Under the pieces are notes generated by a model. The model was not told the DNA's origin and made no database searches. It saw nothing but the letters and a program-made list of their open reading frames with translations. Positions 12,190 to 24,200 of a stretch of 64,000 nt of DNA are shown piece by piece; positions within the stretch are counted from its first letter, which is position 1, and every line of letters starts with the position of its first letter. This DNA is from Paulownia fortunei (taxonomy: Eukaryota; Streptophyta; Magnoliopsida; Lamiales; Paulowniaceae): positions 10,620,060-10,684,059 of the forward strand of contig CM033108.1 in the NCBI GenBank assembly GCA_019321725.1, given 5' to 3'. The position numbers and the translations under genes were made by a program.

Positions 12190-13929
12190 AATTCTCTCAT
12201 ACTTAACCCTTGCCCGTCCTTGAGCAAGCCTAAAACAAACCAAAATTAATCCACTTTTGTAGGAAACTATGATTGCATTTAACATATACAACAAGCTTTT
12301 AAACCTTAGTGACCCATAGAGAATGAGTTATAGTTTCTTGAGGTTTCCAACAATGATACCCACAAACACCTGATAACTAACTTCCAACCATTATTTTGAA
12401 GAGACAACAAATTAATATGGAAATAAAATCAAACAAGTGTTGAATCTAACCCTTAGTCATTTAATAGTCAATATATTTCCACAATAATCATACTAAAGTG
12501 TGTGTGTGTGTGAATAGTGAATGTCAACAATAACGAAACTAGGCATGCTTCAAACAAGTGAAATTCTATAAAACCTCACAAAAACCATCACACAATCTCT
12601 TATGGAAAAGTTAAACCTCATAGGCTCTTCTTTTGGTACAAATCTCTACTACACCGAAGGCACCACATGAAATCAAAAGGTCTTCAACAAGGTTGTAATA
12701 GGGTCAAAGGGTAGTGATGTGGCTAAAAGATAAAAGGATATGATACAACAAAGGTTCTAAAAATTTCATGGGATTAGAGACATAGATATTATTATTGAAG
12801 AATTCTCATACTCTACGAATTTCAACTCCGTGGCCTATCATTATTGAATTAGATCCCTCTTCATCATTTTTATTGATTTTGCAATATCCCATTTTTAGTT
12901 GATATTCGTAATATTTTTAACAATTTGAAATTTTTTTTGATGGGAAACTCCCCCACACTTATCTTCTATTCCAACCTAATTTTTTTTTGCAAACTCACCT
13001 TATTAATGGAATGTCTCTTAAGAACCAAATAATTTTTAGAACAAGGGTGGGATAAAGTGTATTCAGGCTAGGTAAGAAGATATGATTACCACAAAAAAGG
13101 CTTATTTGTTGAAAGGATCAAAGTGGCTCACTATGGGGGATGTTTTCTTGGAACATCACATAGGGAACAAGTTGATTTGGCCATGGTACTAGAAAGTCTT
13201 AATCATTTTTCAAGTGGTGCTCAATCAGTTGTTTGTCTCGACATACTAAAAGAAAGAGTTCTAACACTCAATTCCTATATGTCAAAAATCTAAGTGATGA
13301 TTAAAACGAGGGTATAAGAACTACCTATTTTGACATGCTTATTTCCATACTGAATAACATAACTATTTGTCCAAAAAGATTTGAGTATAATTATCACAAA
13401 AATATATTAACCAAAGAACAACATCAAAATCCAAAATAACACCCATCATCAATTAGACCACTTTGTTCGTGCTTAATTTTAATCATTGAAGTTGGAAGAA
13501 CATCTACAACTCCAAAAAAAGAATTAACAATTCACGAACTTACGTTAAAAACTTCACAAACTTGCCATGTTATGTAAAAAAAAAAATAGGGGTACGTCTC
13601 AATAGTGTTAAAGTTATCCTTTAATCTACCATCATTTTTCATGATTTCAACCGACCTAAAAGAAAAAACACTTGATTTTTTTTAATTTTTTTTAAAAACT
13701 AGAAAAATATACATTGAATACATAAGACATGATATAAAATATCCCATCCTCCAACCTAATCGAGATATTATCCCCAATATAAAAAATAGATAGGAAAGTA
13801 GAGTTTAAAAAATATTACCTGAAATGTAACTTATTGAAAAATAAAGCTGAAACAACATAACATATATACTGTTAGTTGAAACCATTAAAGATAATTTTCA
13901 AAGGCTGAGAGTCAAATTCATTTTATATT
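12190..13929 (-). other. 3' untranslated internal part of Tat element 1
   Basis: Lies between the LOG pseudogene and the 3' LTR. Next to the LTR it has, on the minus strand, GCTTGCTCAAGGACGGGCAA and a degraded purine tract, an arrangement common in Tat/Athila elements. A (TG)n microsatellite occurs at 12498-12512. I see no open reading frame that I can assign in the rest. Confidence 0.5.
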
Positions 13930-14510
13930 TTTGACCATTGTCCCTATTGGACCAATCCACACGAGCCAAAGCTAGTCAGGTTCTCGCACATATGCTAGAA
14001 GTTGATCAATCAGTTAATCAGATGTTGGAGAAGAAATGATAATTTAACTCGTAGACGGTGAATAAAATATTTTTCTACAGCATGATCTATAAAAGATAGC
14101 AAACTATCAAAGAAATCATTAACATTAAGAATACCTATCAAAGAAATCATTAACTTGGAATAATTTCTCAAGTGTACTAAAACCACTAGGTAGAGTGATG
14201 AATGGATCAACATTATTTAACATGTTAGGCATTCTATCCTGAATATGTGACTCTTTTAACTCATCTTCGATGATCATACCTGTGATATTCTGTACTGTTA
14301 AAAGTTTTGGGATAACTCCTAAAATTTTGACTCTTCCTACATGAGCAGAAGTAGCAACACTCCCCATTAATCCCAGACTGCCTCCCCCATACACTAAATA
14401 ATTTTTTTTTTATGCTAAAGTTCTATCAAGGTTATTGGTTGCGCCTGTAAACTCACAATTTCATAACAAACACAAATATAATTGAACTTGCGAGTAGAAG
14501 AGACTTCCAT
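13930..14510 (-). pseudogene. LOG-family (cytokinin riboside 5'-monophosphate phosphoribohydrolase) pseudogene
   Basis: LOG enzymes release active cytokinin bases from their nucleotides. Read on the minus strand from an ATG at 14510, the sequence follows the family: an ICV-type N-terminal strand (about 14480), a degraded AAIELGKELV helix, then YGGGSLGLMG (14391-14362), ILGVIPK, an ITG block, and PSGFSTLE (14190-14167) in place of the nucleotide-binding PGGxGTLxE motif. It continues in another frame with LLSFIDHAVE and then the region matching ISAPTA. The YGGGS-GLMG segment and its upstream part are contiguous with no recognisable intron, which hints at a processed copy. Breaks: a stop before YGGGS, a frame change at a 20-bp direct repeat (14104-14123 and 14135-14154), loss of the segment after TLEK, and stops near the C-terminus. 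The far C-terminal end is uncertain. Confidence 0.82.
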
Positions 14511-14515
14511 TTTTC

Positions 14516-15560
14516 TTCTTTTTTTAGAGAATAGAAAATAAGTTGTGCAAAAATAGAGTATGTATATGTGTTATTTATTAAAGTATGAATAGGAAATACA
14601 TTTATTGCATGTCTTTTTTATTTGTTAGAAAAGTTAAAAATAAGGACACAAAACTTAATTATTAGCTACGTACACGTGAATGTACATGTAGTTTTGATTG
14701 TGGCTCACATCTTTTTTTGGTTTTACATCTAGTAACGACTTAAATACCCTATATGGCTCAAGGATATGCTTCCTATCCAGTTCTCTTATAAATTTGGAAA
14801 CAGGATCTTTTAATGTCAAATTCTAAAGACATGACGTTCATATTCATCACGAAAGTGATTCCATAAATTAAGAATTGCACGTTGTACTAATCCATATAAA
14901 TGCATCTCAAGAGTTAATATAATGTCACCTAAAGACTCCTTACTCAGTCCATCCATAATAAATTAAATTTTTTAATAACACTTTGTGTTGTAGGTCCATC
15001 GAGCACATTTGTGACAAACTTGTATTTTTTTCCTATATTTTTTGAATATGCGCTTTTATTAAAACCAGGCATGCATCTAGTAAGCAAGTTTGAAAACTTA
15101 TGTGAAAAATCACCTACTACTCTTGCCTTTGCTTCAATTATCTATTATATGTCCCCTGTGATGCCCTTGTACATTAGCATCCTTGATATTTTAATCCTGG
15201 TTTTATAAATTTTTAAAATTGCATTTTTAGGAAAAAAAAAGAAAATCTCTTCTTAAGAGTTAGAAAAATGTCATCCATTTTGAAAAGAACAAGAAAAAAG
15301 ATTGAGAAAAAGAGAGAAACTTTGTATAGAGATTTCAGGAGCTTGGAAAACTGATAAGTCCGACTTTAATAGTCACGGAGTACCATTATCCGCCACTTAA
15401 ACGAGAAAAGAAAAGAAAATAAAATAAAAGAAAGAAATCCTACATAACAAACAAAGTTAGAGAAAATATGTATATATATATATATAAATACTAATCATAA
15501 CAATGGTTAGAAAGAAAAATAATTTCCTTTTGTGAAATTTGAATCTCTTGAAATGATTTA
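14516..15560 (-). other. Spacer with unidentified coding-like fragment
   Basis: Between the LOG pseudogene and the end of pol. On the minus strand, about 15020-14825, two overlapping frames give a coding-looking text (VLDGPTTQSVIKKF, then MDGLSKESLGDII and LVQRAILNLWNHF) that I cannot assign to a family. A (TA)n run lies at 15471-15486. The rest is AT-rich with nothing recognisable. Confidence 0.35.
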
Positions 15561-15573
15561 AGTCTTTATCCGT

Positions 15574-18230
15574 TTACTTTGAATACGTTACATTTCTAGA
15601 ATTTTCAATGTCAATCGCCCCATAAAGATATACTTCTTTTACAACAAAAGGACCACTCCACCTTGATTTCAATTTTTCAAGAAATAAATACAATCGAAAA
15701 TTATAAAGCAAAACCTTTTGACCAACCTCAAATATTTTTCTTGAAATTTTATTATCATGAAATTCTTTGATTCCTGCTTCATGACTTTTAGAATTCTCAT
15801 ATGCATCGCTTATCAATTCTTGAAGTTCATTCATTTGCAGTTTGCGCAATTTTGAAGCTTCATCAACATTGGAGTTAAACAATTTGATTGTCCAATAAAC
15901 TTTATGTTCAAGTCCAAGAGGTAAATGACAAGATTTTCCATAAACTATTCTATAAGAAGACATGCCTAATGATGTTTTAAAAGCAGTTCTATATGCCCAA
16001 AGTGTATCGGTAAGTCTAAGAGACCAATCTTTACGAGTTGGGTTAATTGTCTTTTTCAAAATTTATTTTATCTCCCTATTTGCAAGTTCAACTTGTCTAT
16101 TTATCTGAGGGTGATAAGGGGTCACAACTTTATGCATGATTCTATATTTCCTCATTAAAATTCTAAAAACTTTATTACAAAAATATTTTCCCCTATTACT
16201 GATAATGGATTGAGGAATTCCAAATCTATTTAAAATATTTTTTTTCAAAATTTTATCACTATTTTGTGATCATTGTTTCAATAGGGAATTGCCTTGATTT
16301 ATTTTAAGACAAAATCTATGGCAACCAATATGTAAATAAAACTAAATGATAATGGAAATGGTCCTATTAAGTCAATACCTCAACAGTCAAATATTTCAAT
16401 CACTAGGATAGGGTATAGGGAAATCATGTTTCATTTTGAAATGGATCCTAACTTTTGACATTTTTCATAATTTTTGCAAAACTTATAAGTGTCTTTGAAA
16501 ATAGTTGACCAATAAAATCCTCATTGCAAGATCTTTGCAGTTGTTTTCTTTGCCGAAAGTGACCACCACATACTCCTGAATGACAAAATTTAAGAATATT
16601 ACCTTTCTCATTACCAGACATGCATCTCCAAAAGATTTGATGAGGATAATATTTGAATATGTATGGATCATTCTAATAAAGGTTTTTCACTTCGGTCAAA
16701 AACTTCTTTTTATCTTGGGAATTTTTATATAGTGGCATCTTTCCTATCATAAAAAAATTAATAATGTCAACAAACCAAGGTAAAATAGAAACATTAAATA
16801 GTTTTTCATTAGGAAAAATGTCATTAATAGGTGTGGTTTAAAATGAGTCATCACAAATAAGTCTCGACAATGACCATATTCTCTACTCTTTTCTTATCTC
16901 GAATATTAATGTTGAATTCCTAGAGTAAGAGAATCTACCCAATTAGTGTAGATTTGGCATCTTTTTTGACAAAATATATTATAACAATTAGTGAGCCAAT
17001 AAGATAAGATCTAAATTTATCAAATGCAAAAACTATAACAAGTAATTTTTGTTGAATAATTCAATTGAGCATTATTTAAAGTTTTACTTGCATAATAAAT
17101 GACATATGGTTTCTTATATTTTTTTTATACTAAGATAGCTCCAAAAATATAGTTACTAACATCACATATTATTTTAAAAGGTAAAGTCCAATCTGGAGGT
17201 TGCATGATTGGAGCAAACGTAAGAATATTTTTAAGCTTAATAAGAGCATTTTCACAATTTTTTAGTCCATTCAAAAATAGTGTCTTTTATTAGAAGATTA
17301 CACAAAGGTTTAGATATTATACTAAATTTTTTGATAAATCTTCTATAAAAACCAGCATGTCCTAAAAATGATCTTACCCCTTTCACAGACTTTGATATTG
17401 ACAAATTGGCAATTAACTCAATTTTAAATTTGTCTACTTCAATATATTTTGACGAAATAATGTGTCCAAAAACAATATCAGTTGTTACCATAAAATGACA
17501 TTTCTCCTAATTGAGTACAAGGTTTTTTTCTTCACAGTTGATCAAAACATTTTTTAAATTAGACAAGCAATCATCAAATAAATTACCAAAATAGAAAAAT
17601 CATCCATGAAGACTTTAAGAAAATATTTAACCATGTCACTAAAAATACTAAGCATGCATCGTAGCTGGTGCATTACATAATCCAAAAGGTATCATTCAAT
17701 ATGCAAAAGAACAAAAAGGACATGTAAAAGTAGTTTTCTCGCGATCTTTAAGTGCAGTTGTAATTTGATTATACCTAGAATATCCATCTAAGAAATAGTA
17801 AAATTCATGTCCCACAACTCTTTCTAAGATTTTATCCATGAAAGGTAATGAAAAATGATATTTTCTAGTAACTGAGTTGAGTTTTCTATAGTCAATGCAC
17901 ATTTGTCAACCAGTAAATAGTCATCGTTGGAATTAATTCATTATTTTCATTTTTAACTACAGTAACTCCAGATTTTTTAGGTACAACTTGAGTAGGACTT
18001 ACCCATTTGCTTTCAGAAATAGGATAAATGATTCCATTGTCTAAGAGTTTAATGACTTCATTTATCACTACTTTTTTTATATTAGGATTTAGCCTTCGTT
18101 GCATCTCTCTAGATGGTTTAGCATTTTCCTCTATATAGATGTTGTGTGTGCAAATTAAAGAACTAATACATTTAATGTCAGTAATGGTCGATCCTAAAGC
18201 ATTCTTATTCATTTTTAGAATTTTGATCAA
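15574..18230 (-). pseudogene. Tat/Athila-type pol remnant: RT, RNase H, integrase
   Basis: Read right to left: reverse transcriptase at about 18180-17250 (AKPSREMQRRLNP, KWVSPTQVVPKKSG, CIDYRKLNSVTRK, FLDGYSRYNQ; catalytic box FMDDF near 17610), the next RT block (GHIISSKYIEVD, GVRSFLGHAGFYRRFIKKFS) to about 17340, poorly preserved RNase H, then integrase (16483-16671 zinc-finger area, 16063-16248 core). Its C-terminal part at 15574-16059 has ELEHK-like, AYENSK and LKSRWSGPFVV motifs typical of Tat/Athila elements. In the core the usual SDxG is SNRG, so the second catalytic Asp is lost. Stops separate all these blocks. Confidence 0.88.
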
Positions 18231-18239
18231 CTTACCTTC

Positions 18240-18990
18240 TTAGGATGCATCAAGTTTAGAAAAAATTATTACTGGAAAAGTCTCATTCTCATCCAAGAAA
18301 GAGTATTTCAAATCAAATGACAAAGGTTTCAAATCAATCACAGGAGCTTTAATACTTGATAAAATAAATTGTACTGTGGATGATGAAAGTTCTTCAAACC
18401 TTGGGTTCCAAAAATGTTTTGCTTGTACCAGCAAAAATTCAGAGAGAGTATTAGAATGTGTCTTTTTACAAATACTTTCACTTTCAAAATAAGTTTCCAG
18501 AGGATCAAAGGAATCAGTGAAAGTAAAATATTCATTAACAACTTCCTCAATTGAATCCACTTCCTGTACTTCGACATCTTCTACTGGTTGCTTACAAATA
18601 TTAAACATATTGAGTTCCAAAGTCATATTTCTAGAAGATAACTTCAAAATACAATTCCTACAATTAATTAGAGCATTTGAAGTTACAAGAAAAAGACGAC
18701 CCAAAATGATAGAAATTTGTGTATGTGTTTGTACAACACACTCTATGTCTAAAATATTGAAATCCACTGGAAAGTAAAACCTATCAATTTGTACCAACAC
18801 ATGTTCTACTACTCCCTTTGGAACTTTAATCAAACGGTCAGCTAGTTGGAGGGCAACAAAAGTTGTTTTAAGTTCTCCCAAACTAATTATTCATAAATGA
18901 GAAAGGTAAAAGATTTACACTTGCACCAAGATCAAACAAAGTGCACTCTATTCTAGTGTTCTTTATGGTACATGAAATGGTACCTGGATC
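18240..18990 (-). pseudogene. Tat/Athila-type aspartic protease region
   Basis: The minus-strand frame starting near 18990 gives LFDLGASVNLLPFS, the catalytic DxGAS motif of the retroviral-type aspartic protease that cuts Gag-Pol. After a break near 18882 an open stretch of 213 codons continues the domain (LQLADR, VLVQIDRFYFPVDF, IILGRLFLVTSNALI) and the linker into RT (LKYSFLDENETFPVI), as is usual for this clade. The stretch is unusually long without stops for this element, but has no separate start evidence. Confidence 0.82.
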
Positions 18991-18999
18991 TTTGTACTT

Positions 19000-20637
19000 G
19001 GGTAGAGTAAATTGTTGAATGATTGAACTAACACTTTCAATTAAAAATGCCTTCTTTTATACATGAAGTCTTCTTTTAATTGTACACAAATCTTTCAAAA
19101 AGTTGGCATAAGATGGAACTTGCTTGATTGTACCCAACAATAGAATATTAAGCTTGAATTGTTTAAAAACTTCAAAGATTTTAGCATTTGAGTTCAACTT
19201 TTGATTCGGTTGCAATCTTTCAAGAAAAGGAGCCAGAGGTGAATATTTTTCTTTTTCATCATTTTCAGACCCACCTTCATCAAACTTACCTTCATCGTTA
19301 TGACTCTTTTCATTTTTCATTTTTGAAGGTGTACTAAAAACTTGCTCCTTGGAATGAATAGTCTTGTCAACAAATTTTTCATTGCAAAGAGTTGTGACTG
19401 AATTAGCATCTTTGCTTGATTTTTCACCTGGAGAAGAAACATGATACTAAGTGGAAGGATTAGGTTGAGGTTGAGCAGAAAATTTACCTTTTTCATAAGT
19501 GCACAAAGAAGCTGTCAGTATTAAAAGTGTACTTTTGATTTCATTCATGGTTTGTGAAGCCCGGTTATTGATGTTTGTTTGTCCATACATGAATGCTTGC
19601 AAGGTTTCCTCAAGAGAGTTTGTATGTGGAACTAGATAAGAATAAATGTTTCATGGCTTTTGTGAATATAGCGGTTGGACACGGTTATCATCTTGCCAAT
19701 TAAAATTAGGATGATTTTTCCATTATAGATTGCAAGTTTCAGAATATGAAGAATGAAAAGACTTTTTGAATGTGTTCATTTTATTTGCTTGTGTTGGAAT
19801 ATTTGGGCATTCATTGGTGGAGTGTCCCACAAGTTCACAAATGCTACAAACTTATTCATCTTGTATAGATCTTATTTTCTTTACTCTTTTTAAGTTCCAT
19901 GGCCTCAACTTTTCTTGTTAAACTACCAATCCTAGCATTTAGATCATCTTCTTGATTAAGGTGATGTTTTCTTTTATTACTATTAGAAAGATTAGATTTA
20001 ATAGAACCTTTAGAAGAATTAATACTATGCCATGATTGAAAGTTTTCTGCCAAATGGTCTATATATTCTAGGGCTCATTAGATTCTTTATCAAGAAACTC
20101 AACACTACACATTGTTTCAACAAATTATTTTGTTTCAGAAGTTAAACCTTCATAAAAGAAATTGATTAAGCACTATTTTTCAAAACCATGATGTGGGCAT
20201 GAATTCAACAAATCTTTAAATCTCTCCCAACATTGAAACAAAGTTTCAATAGAATTTTGAGAAAAAATTTGGATTTGTCCTTTCAAAATATTAGTTTTGT
20301 GAGTTGGAAAGAACTTTTTTAAAAATTCAGCTTGTATTTCTTGCCAATTGCCAACTGGCCTAGGTTTTAAAGATTTAAGCTAAGTTTTTGCTTTATCTTT
20401 TAAAGAAAATGAAAATAATTTGAGTTTAACAATCTCATTTGTACAAGTTTGATCTTCAAAAGTGGCACATACTTCATCAGATTCTTTCAGATGCAAGTAA
20501 GGGCTTTCAGAGTCTACACCATGGAAATTAGGAAGTAAATGGATCATACATGGCTTGAATTAAAAGTTATTTGTATTGAGAGGAAAAAGAAAACAAGAAG
20601 GAGAAGAATTTCGAGGAGGTTGCAAGTAATAACGCAT
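19000..20637 (-). pseudogene. Tat/Athila-type gag remnant
   Basis: Capsid/nucleocapsid region of element 1. From a likely ATG at 20637 the minus strand follows Tat/Athila Gag: LLPNFHGVDSESPYLHLK, LKLFSFSLKDKAKT, EFLKKFFPTHKTN, CWERFKDLLNSCPHHGFE, FFYEGLT, then a CCHC zinc knuckle (CSICELVGHSTNEC, about 19852-19808). An acidic stretch and an APFLERLQ block near 19220 lead into the protease. Stops and small frame changes occur throughout, for example near 20560, 20390 and 20080, so it is not functional. Confidence 0.87.
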
Positions 20638-20845
20638 GGTACACACATATTGATTCTTATACACTTTTATTTTCAGCCATGGTGGAAGTGTGTGGGGATG
20701 GCTTAAACAAATTTTTAAAAAAATTATAGAATTATTTCTAACTAAATGATGAGATTATGACTATGATACCATATGACCATAAAGAAAATAAACACACAAT
20801 ATTTACAAAAAAAAATATTTACAAACCTACATACTTACCTTGTCT

Positions 20846-20863
20846 TCCCTGGAAACGATGCCA
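20846..20863 (-). promoter_or_regulatory. Primer binding site of Tat element 1 (tRNA-Asp type)
   Basis: On the minus strand reads TGGCATCGTTTCCAGGGA, which resembles the tRNA-Asp-complementary site TGGCGCCGTTGCCGGGGA commonly used by Tat/Athila elements, with four differences. It lies 6 bp from the end of the 5' LTR at 20870, the expected place. Confidence 0.7.
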
Positions 20864-20869
20864 AAAACT

Positions 20870-21549
20870 TGCTACAACTTTAAGGTTGCAAACCTATCTT
20901 CAGGTTGTGTCAAATAATAAATTTATGAGAGTTCGAGATTGATCCACAGGAAAGTTGTTTGAAGTCTTTGATTTTTATATTTCTTAAAAGATGGGCTGAA
21001 TCTGGTTTAGATTATAAAGAAAAAAATTATTTTATAACTAAGAAATCAAAATACTAAAAGTACTAAGGATTAGAAACCTACATTAGGAATCCGCTCTTGA
21101 GTTATGGATAGAGGAACAATTATTTATTATTTTTACCTCTTTTAAATGCCACTATTGGAATCCATATAAAATGAAGGTTCCAATGAGAAGATATTATCAA
21201 ATAACTCATGCATTAAGGTAATTATGATATTGTCTTACTGTTTGAAAATTATCTCTTAGCACCAATACCTGTTTATGGGATCAAGTATTTATACACACAT
21301 TTGTCTACAACAAATCAAGGTTTCATATTAGCAGTCGCTAGAGTAGAATCATACAATAAGCTAAATGAACCCAAGTATTTGTTGTGTCATTGATGATACA
21401 GAAATTAATAATTGCCACTAAACAAGAAGGGTTTTAACGCCAACACTTAGTTTACAACAAATCAATGTTTCACATTAGCAGTCGGTGGAGTAGAACTGTA
21501 CAATAAGTTAAATGAACCCAACTATTTGTTGTGCCATTTGTGATACATA
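20870..21549 (-). repeat. 5' LTR of Tat element 1, truncated
   Basis: Matches the 3' LTR parts at 6003-6303 and 10834-11090, including the internal tandem repeat. It stops abruptly at about 21549, so roughly 1 kb with the expected LTR start and promoter is missing. Both copies have the same 16-bp distance between the boundary TG and the conserved GGTTGCAAACC-like block, which fixes the LTR end. Confidence 0.78.
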
Positions 21550-21899
21550 ATGTTGCGAAAGAGGGAAACAATAACTCACCCCAACCAAATCACATGCAAG
21601 AGCCTCCATAATAGCACGATCAGGTTTAGCTTCAAAGCGGTTCACGTTATGATGATATTGTCTGTGACTATAGGTGAATGTTGCGAAAGTCGAGGCCTGT
21701 GTATGAGGACATCATAATGTTGATTGAGCTTCATATCCAGATATGAAGGGTGATGCATCTGTAGAGCCTTATCTCGAGGTGCCGACTGGGGATGATCAGA
21801 TGGTTGATGTTGTTGGCAGTGACGATGGTGACTCTGCGATTGAGGTAGTCGACCCAACACCATTGCCACTGCTCCCACAGAGTAGTTTGAGATATACAT
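21550..21899. other. Unassigned coding-like segment
   Basis: Stands out as less AT-rich. GTTGCGAAAG occurs twice, near 21552 and 21681. On the + strand 21743-21899 is open (DQMVDVVGSDDGDSAIEVVD, then DPTPLPLLPQSS), acidic then proline-rich. On the - strand 21642-21899 is open too. I do not recognise a family. The solo LTR at 21900 interrupts it; the flank resumes at 23570. Confidence 0.35.
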
Positions 21900-23564
21900 T
21901 GTTCATTGAGATTTCTACCGCTAGTGCATGGTGTCAAGTTTAGTATAGATTGATGAGAAAAGGGCTTTCGTATCCATAAGGATCGATATCAAATTTACAC
22001 TAAGTACTGTAATTAAATAATCCAAGCTTTATTCAGATGAATCTAACAAGAATTGTAATTACGTAGACTAAAAATCCTAAATTATCACTAAAAAGTTCAC
22101 TTAGCAATTTATCAAACACAAGATATGCAAATAATTTTAGAGGTACGATTTTACCAAGTTTCTACTTGTGTTCACTAATTCAATCAATCAATCTCAAGCC
22201 ATCAATTCATAAATTAAGAATATCTCAAGTAATCACTCCTCTTCTAAGTGTCGAATGATCATGAATTTTATTTTGAATTTTGATATCCCTATAAAAATCT
22301 AAAACTTAATTCTATCAAAGATTAATGATTATTTAGTAAGACTTCAAAGATTTTCATAAGCCTCCCGACTATACGAATTCCTAGGTTATGTTATCCTATG
22401 GTTACATACAAAATTTTCTCTCCTGAGTACTGAATTTCATATACCAAACAATTAAGATTAGTGATCAATTAATCAAGAAAGAAATCAAAACAAGATAACA
22501 TAAATAAATTGAGAAACTTGAAATATCATGAATTGAAAATCAAAAATAGGATTAACATTGGTTACATCATCCTCTTTAAACTAGAATTTAGTTCATAACA
22601 AGAATCAAAACACCTCATAGATAAGTTCCTGTTCATGATCGAGAGAAGAAAAGAAAAAAAGGAATTCAAGAAGCAAAAGAAGAAAATCTTTTTTGTGTTT
22701 AGGATTTTGATATCTTCACTCTCGTTGTTGAAACCTTTTTCTTACTCTCTATCCTTCTTCTTGTGTTTTCAAAGTGCCAAAAGTCCCTTGAATGATTTCT
22801 AGGTCTTATATTTATACTTTCCTTCCATGAACACACTTATAGGACCTAATTCGCTTAAAAATTTGATAAATGGCACCCCAACGTGATTTAATGGCGCCTA
22901 GGAATAAAGTACGTAGTTTTTCCTATAATTAAGTTATACCTCGAGGCCCTGTATGGAGCCTTTTCAGCACCCTGATTGATAACATGGAGCCTTAGCGCCA
23001 AGTGTTGTTTTGACTACAGCTAAAAGTGTTTTGCCCACTGTCTTACAATTGATTTTTAATCTTCTACCTGGTTGAATTAGCATTTAGTGTCTGTATATAA
23101 ATTATAGATCTATCTAATAGATTTTCATGTCCACTTTTAATCACCTCAATTTCAAATCCGTGGAGAAAATTATGCCACAAATATCGAGATGTGTCATATC
23201 TAAAAGTTTCAGTCCACTACAAATTTTTAACCCAATTTTTCTCATTGAAATAAAATAAGCTGGGCTTTATGGTCAACATAAAATTCTAGCCCTATCTCTT
23301 AGCTATCTAATAGATCAAAATCAAATCTATAATACTTCGGAGCAAATAGATATGCCCAAACTAAACACTGCCACAGTAGCGCTCCAATGCTGAAACATTC
23401 TTGACTTGTTTTCTTTGCATCTTTGGACTTCTAATACTTGTCTCATTCTTCAATGCTCCTATAAGATGTAAACTAAACACATAAAAAGCTACATAAAATA
23501 CTTGAACATAAATAAATAATTAAGTTGAAGGTATTTAAATTGTAGGTAAAATACCCACTTAACA
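21900..23564 (-). mobile_element. Solo Tat-type LTR with target duplication
   Basis: Reads on the minus strand from TGTTAAGTGGGTATTTT (23564) to CTCAATGAACA (21900), 1665 bp, with the GTGCAC-type end block shared with the LTR at 49375. Flanks are TACAT (21895-21899) and TGCAT (23565-23569), a 5-bp duplication with one mismatch. No primer site or purine tract adjoins either end, so it is a solo LTR. Confidence 0.82.
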
Positions 23565-23569
23565 TGCAT

Positions 23570-24200
23570 AATCTTAGGATCTTTTTAAGTTTCATGCTTT
23601 TATCATGTATAAACAATTATTGTTGTTCTACATATACTTAGCTAGTTGTTCCTTTTGTATGTTGTGAGAGACTATGGCTCGCTTTTTAATTTAGTATAAG
23701 ACTATTGTTATTATCTTGAGGTCGTAATACTTGGTGTTTGTTTTTTTCACTTTAGGCAATGTTTGTTACTGCTCGTATTTTGTTGACTATGTACTTGGGA
23801 AGCTGATCAAGTGTTTCATTTCGAGATCTTTTTTTAGGCCATCTGTGGCTAGGCATAGCTAATCTCATAGGATGGTGGGTTATCCTGAGATGTGCTTTGG
23901 CTTTGGTCTTAAGGAAGTCAAGTTGTAAAATTATAGGTTGAGTTGGCCAGGCTTATTGATGACCTCATAGGAATCTCGTCGGTTTTAGGGGTCGATGGCA
24001 GTACAAGCATGTTGTTAAGTAGTTAGAGCAGATATATATACACAATATTATTATAAAAGAGAATTTTTTTCTTGGAAAATAAATTAACATGTAATTGGAA
24101 TAAAAGCCTCTTGGGCTTTACAACATTAATTAAAATGCTAATCTTCCTATCGAAATAAGGAAAACAACATGAGCCATTAGGGACGAGATAAGCTAGAAAC
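23570..24200. other. Unassigned stretch left of Tat element 2
   Basis: Continuation of the flank of the solo LTR. No reading frame or terminal repeat recognised; it may be the 3' end or LTR of the pol remnant to its right. Confidence 0.3.

Noticed and set aside
15471..15486. (TA)n run as a possible regulatory or origin signal
   Set aside because: A simple microsatellite in AT-rich DNA; nothing around it supports a function.
18517..18777. 86-codon + strand open frame and an alternative 79-codon minus frame over the protease region
   Set aside because: Both overlap the protease/linker frame, which has clear family motifs.
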